A stretch of DNA of 64,000 bases from Tangfeifania diversioriginum (GTDB lineage: Bacteria; Bacteroidota; Bacteroidia; Bacteroidales; Prolixibacteraceae), in NCBI RefSeq assembly GCF_900141875.1, contig NZ_FQZE01000021.1:28967-92966 (forward strand), in the 5' to 3' direction. The position numbers and the translations under genes were made by a program. How positions within the stretch are numbered: position 1 is the stretch's first letter; each line of letters starts with the position of its first letter. Below are positions 61,335-64,000 of the stretch, one piece after another. Under the pieces are notes generated by a model. It had not been told where the DNA came from. It saw only the letters and a list, made by a program, of their open reading frames with translations, and did not search any database.

Positions 61335-61776
61335 ATGTCACACGTGAAAATTTGGATTCATGCGGTTTGGACGGTCAAAAATCGAAAATCAATTCTTACC
61401 TCAGGAATAAGACAGGATTTATTTGATCATATTCATCAAAACGCTTTGTCTAAACAAATTTTGATGGAAATAGTTGGAGGGCATCATAATCATGTGCATT
61501 GTCTATTCCGGCTCAGAAATAATCAAACCATAGAGAAAGTGATGCAATTATTAAAGGGTGAATCTTCTTTTTGGTTTAATAATAATAATTATAGCCGTTT
61601 AAAATTGAATTGGCAAAAAGGAATATTTTGCAGTAAGTGTGAGTGAATCTCAGGTCGGCAAAGTGAAGAATTATATTTTAACGCAGGAAGAACATCATAA
61701 AAAGAAAACCTGGGAAGATGAATACAGAGAGTTTATTGAGAAATATGATTTTGTTGTTTTTAAGGACAGAGATTAA
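61335..61776 (+). pseudogene. IS200/RAYT-type Y1 transposase gene broken by a frameshift
   Basis: The first frame (61335-61646) reads MSHVKIWIHAVWTVKNRKSI... with the HUH motif HHNHVH (GGHHNHVHCLFRL). In the run of four Ts at 61626-61629 one T is extra: removing it continues GIFAVSVSESQVGKVKNYIL to the catalytic Tyr in KNYILTQEEHHKKKTW and to the end at 61776 (VVFKDRD). The joined protein would be about 147 residues, normal for Y1 transposases of the IS200/REP-associated class. Either an inactive copy, or a sequencing slip in a homopolymer. It is followed at once by REP-like repeats. Confidence 0.85.
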
Positions 61777-61994
61777 ACGCTAAAGCCAATAAAAGCGGCA
61801 GGTTGTGTTAAAACACCGGGCTAAAGCACCGGTGTAAGAAAAAGGAGTGTTATTCTTTCATGGTTTTTCTCATAAGTATTTTTTCATAAAGTCAGTTGAA
61901 TAATTGCCTCAATTAATAATCAGTTCTTTTACACCGTGGCTTCAGCCCGGTGAACAGGGTCAGCTGAAAATAAAAGGGCTTTAGCCATTAAGGG
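61771..61994. repeat. REP-like repeat, copy 1 of 2 (about 221-bp period)
   Basis: Begins GATTAAACGCTWWARCC, overlapping the transposase stop, and contains two imperfect palindromes in opposite orientation: 61814-61834 (CACCGGGCTAAAGCACCGGTG) and 61932-61952 (CACCGTGGCTTCAGCCCGGTG), about 118 bases apart. The stretch GGTTTTTCTCATAAGTATTT and following bases is identical in copy 2. Layout is that of a BIME made of two inverted REP units next to its RAYT gene. It also ends with a GGGCTTTAGCC motif. Confidence 0.8.
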
Positions 61995-62178
61995 GATTAA
62001 ACGCTTTAACCAACAAAAGTGACAGGTTATTAAACACCTGGCTGAAGCGCCGTTGTAACAAAAAGGGTTTTTATTTTTTCACGGTTTTTCTCATAAGTAT
62101 TTTTTCATAAAGTCAGTTGAACAATTGCCTCAATTAGTAATCAGTTCTTTTACACCGTGGTTTCAGCCCGGTGAACAG
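61995..62178. repeat. REP-like repeat, copy 2 of 2
   Basis: Second copy, starting GATTAAACGCTTTAACC, with palindromes at 62035-62055 and 62153-62173. Right-hand palindromes of the two copies are exactly 221 bases apart. The left palindrome of this copy has lost its symmetry (CACCTGGCTGAAGCGCCGTTG). It ends against the gapA terminator. Confidence 0.8.
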
Positions 62179-62188
62179 TTAAATAAAC

Positions 62189-62219
62189 AAAAAAAGGGCA
62201 CCTTTCGATGCCCTTTTAT
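62189..62219 (-). terminator. Terminator of gapA
   Basis: AAAAGGGCA and TGCCCTTTT pair perfectly around CCTTTCGA; on the minus strand a run of Ts follows. Confidence 0.92.
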
Positions 62220-62240
62220 ACCATTATATATATGGTGCAA

Positions 62241-63682
<1,442 letters not shown>

Positions 63683-63805
63683 CTAAGATTCAGTAAAACT
63701 TTTTTTTAAAAGTTCAACTTCATCTAAGTCGGGATTAACCTGAACTTTATTCATATTTTTAAAATTTATGAATAGTTCAGTCTCTCCAAAAGTGGCTTTT
63801 TCCTC
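63683..63805 (-). pseudogene. Possible gene remnant (about 40 residues, no start seen)
   Basis: Read leftward the frame is open from a TAA at 63806-63808 to a TAG at 63683-63685 and gives EEKATFGETELFINFKNMNK followed by VQVNPDLDEVELLKKSFTES. The composition looks protein-like, with a Met in the middle (MNKVQVNPDLDEVELL, 23 residues) that could start a micro-protein. The hairpins 63662-63679 and 63635-63654 follow its stop. Not recognised. It may be the 3' end of a lost gene or a chance frame. Confidence 0.25.
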
Positions 63806-64000
63806 TTATATAAATACATTAAGTTTGAGATGCCGTGCAGTTGAGGCCGTTTTTAACACTGTTATATTATAACCTCGTTCAGTCTGGCTCTGGTTGACGG
63901 TGATCCGATAATTGATTATTTAGAAATCGTAAGGTAGACCACCTAATATGTAATTAGTCAACCGGGCACGGCAATTTCAAATTTAAAATTAAAACTATGA
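63806..64000. other. Unassigned end of the window, possible start of a gene at 63997
   Basis: No coding frame recognised. The window ends with ACTATGA, so an ATG at 63994-63998 may begin a rightward gene beyond the edge; this cannot be tested here. Confidence 0.2.

Noticed and set aside
61335..61646. Intact 103-residue transposase
   Set aside because: The catalytic Tyr segment continues in another frame after an extra T, so this frame alone is not a complete enzyme.

Overview
The window is a chromosomal segment of a Bacteroidota bacterium. Evidence: several families largely confined to that phylum (DUF4494, DUF4831, the small GIHMEPGPNGG DNA-binding protein, a DUF6722-like micro-protein, a NagZ/beta-lactamase fusion), promoter-like sites of the Bacteroidota type (TTTG, then TAnnTTTG), and weak ribosome binding sites. 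The gene mix suggests a Marinilabiliales/Prolixibacteraceae-type organism, but that rank is only an inference. No rRNA, tRNA or CRISPR array was seen.

Layout. 1-5200: end of a ChaN-like haem-binding gene, two micro-ORFs, then a leftward housekeeping operon (yicC, a MNT/HEPN pair, gmk, nadD) and mnmA. 5300-12100: rightward genes for peptidoglycan recycling (GH3/beta-lactamase fusion), a small DNA-binding protein, a DUF1080 lipoprotein, a uracil permease and a helical hypothetical. 12100-22500: leftward block with a 1159-residue protein that looks like PPi-type PEP carboxykinase behind a DUF4494 gene, an ammonium-uptake operon (porin, PII, Amt) and two GT39 membrane glycosyltransferases. 22500-30900: a membrane protein, argH, and gltB-gltD. 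30900-41400: two tandem lipid A-type acyltransferases, GDPD, NAD(P)HX repair, a hybrid-sensor histidine kinase, DUF4831, and an MFS transporter paired with aminoacyl-histidine dipeptidase.

41700-47900 is the most unusual part. It is a tight five-gene operon: HdrA-like/ferredoxin protein, radical SAM enzyme, a DUF116 domain fused to an isoprenyl diphosphate synthase, a small alpha/alpha-toroid protein, and a squalene-hopene-cyclase-like protein with the DxDD motif and QW repeats. It reads as an uncharacterised pathway that makes, cyclises and redox- or radical-modifies an isoprenoid. No squalene synthase or HpnH-like gene accompanies it. A glyoxalase-family gene remnant lies just upstream and a RES/Xre toxin-antitoxin pair abuts it downstream.

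47900-59700: leftward genes for the RES/Xre pair, a D-threonine-aldolase-like enzyme, pncB, purA, a Fur-family regulator, spoT, and an overlapping miaA-NUDIX-GT4-gmhA operon. 59700-64000: a MacB/FtsX-type permease, a frameshifted IS200/RAYT-type transposase followed by two tandem copies of a roughly 221-bp REP-like repeat, gapA, and a long gene-poor stretch with hairpins and a possible gene remnant.
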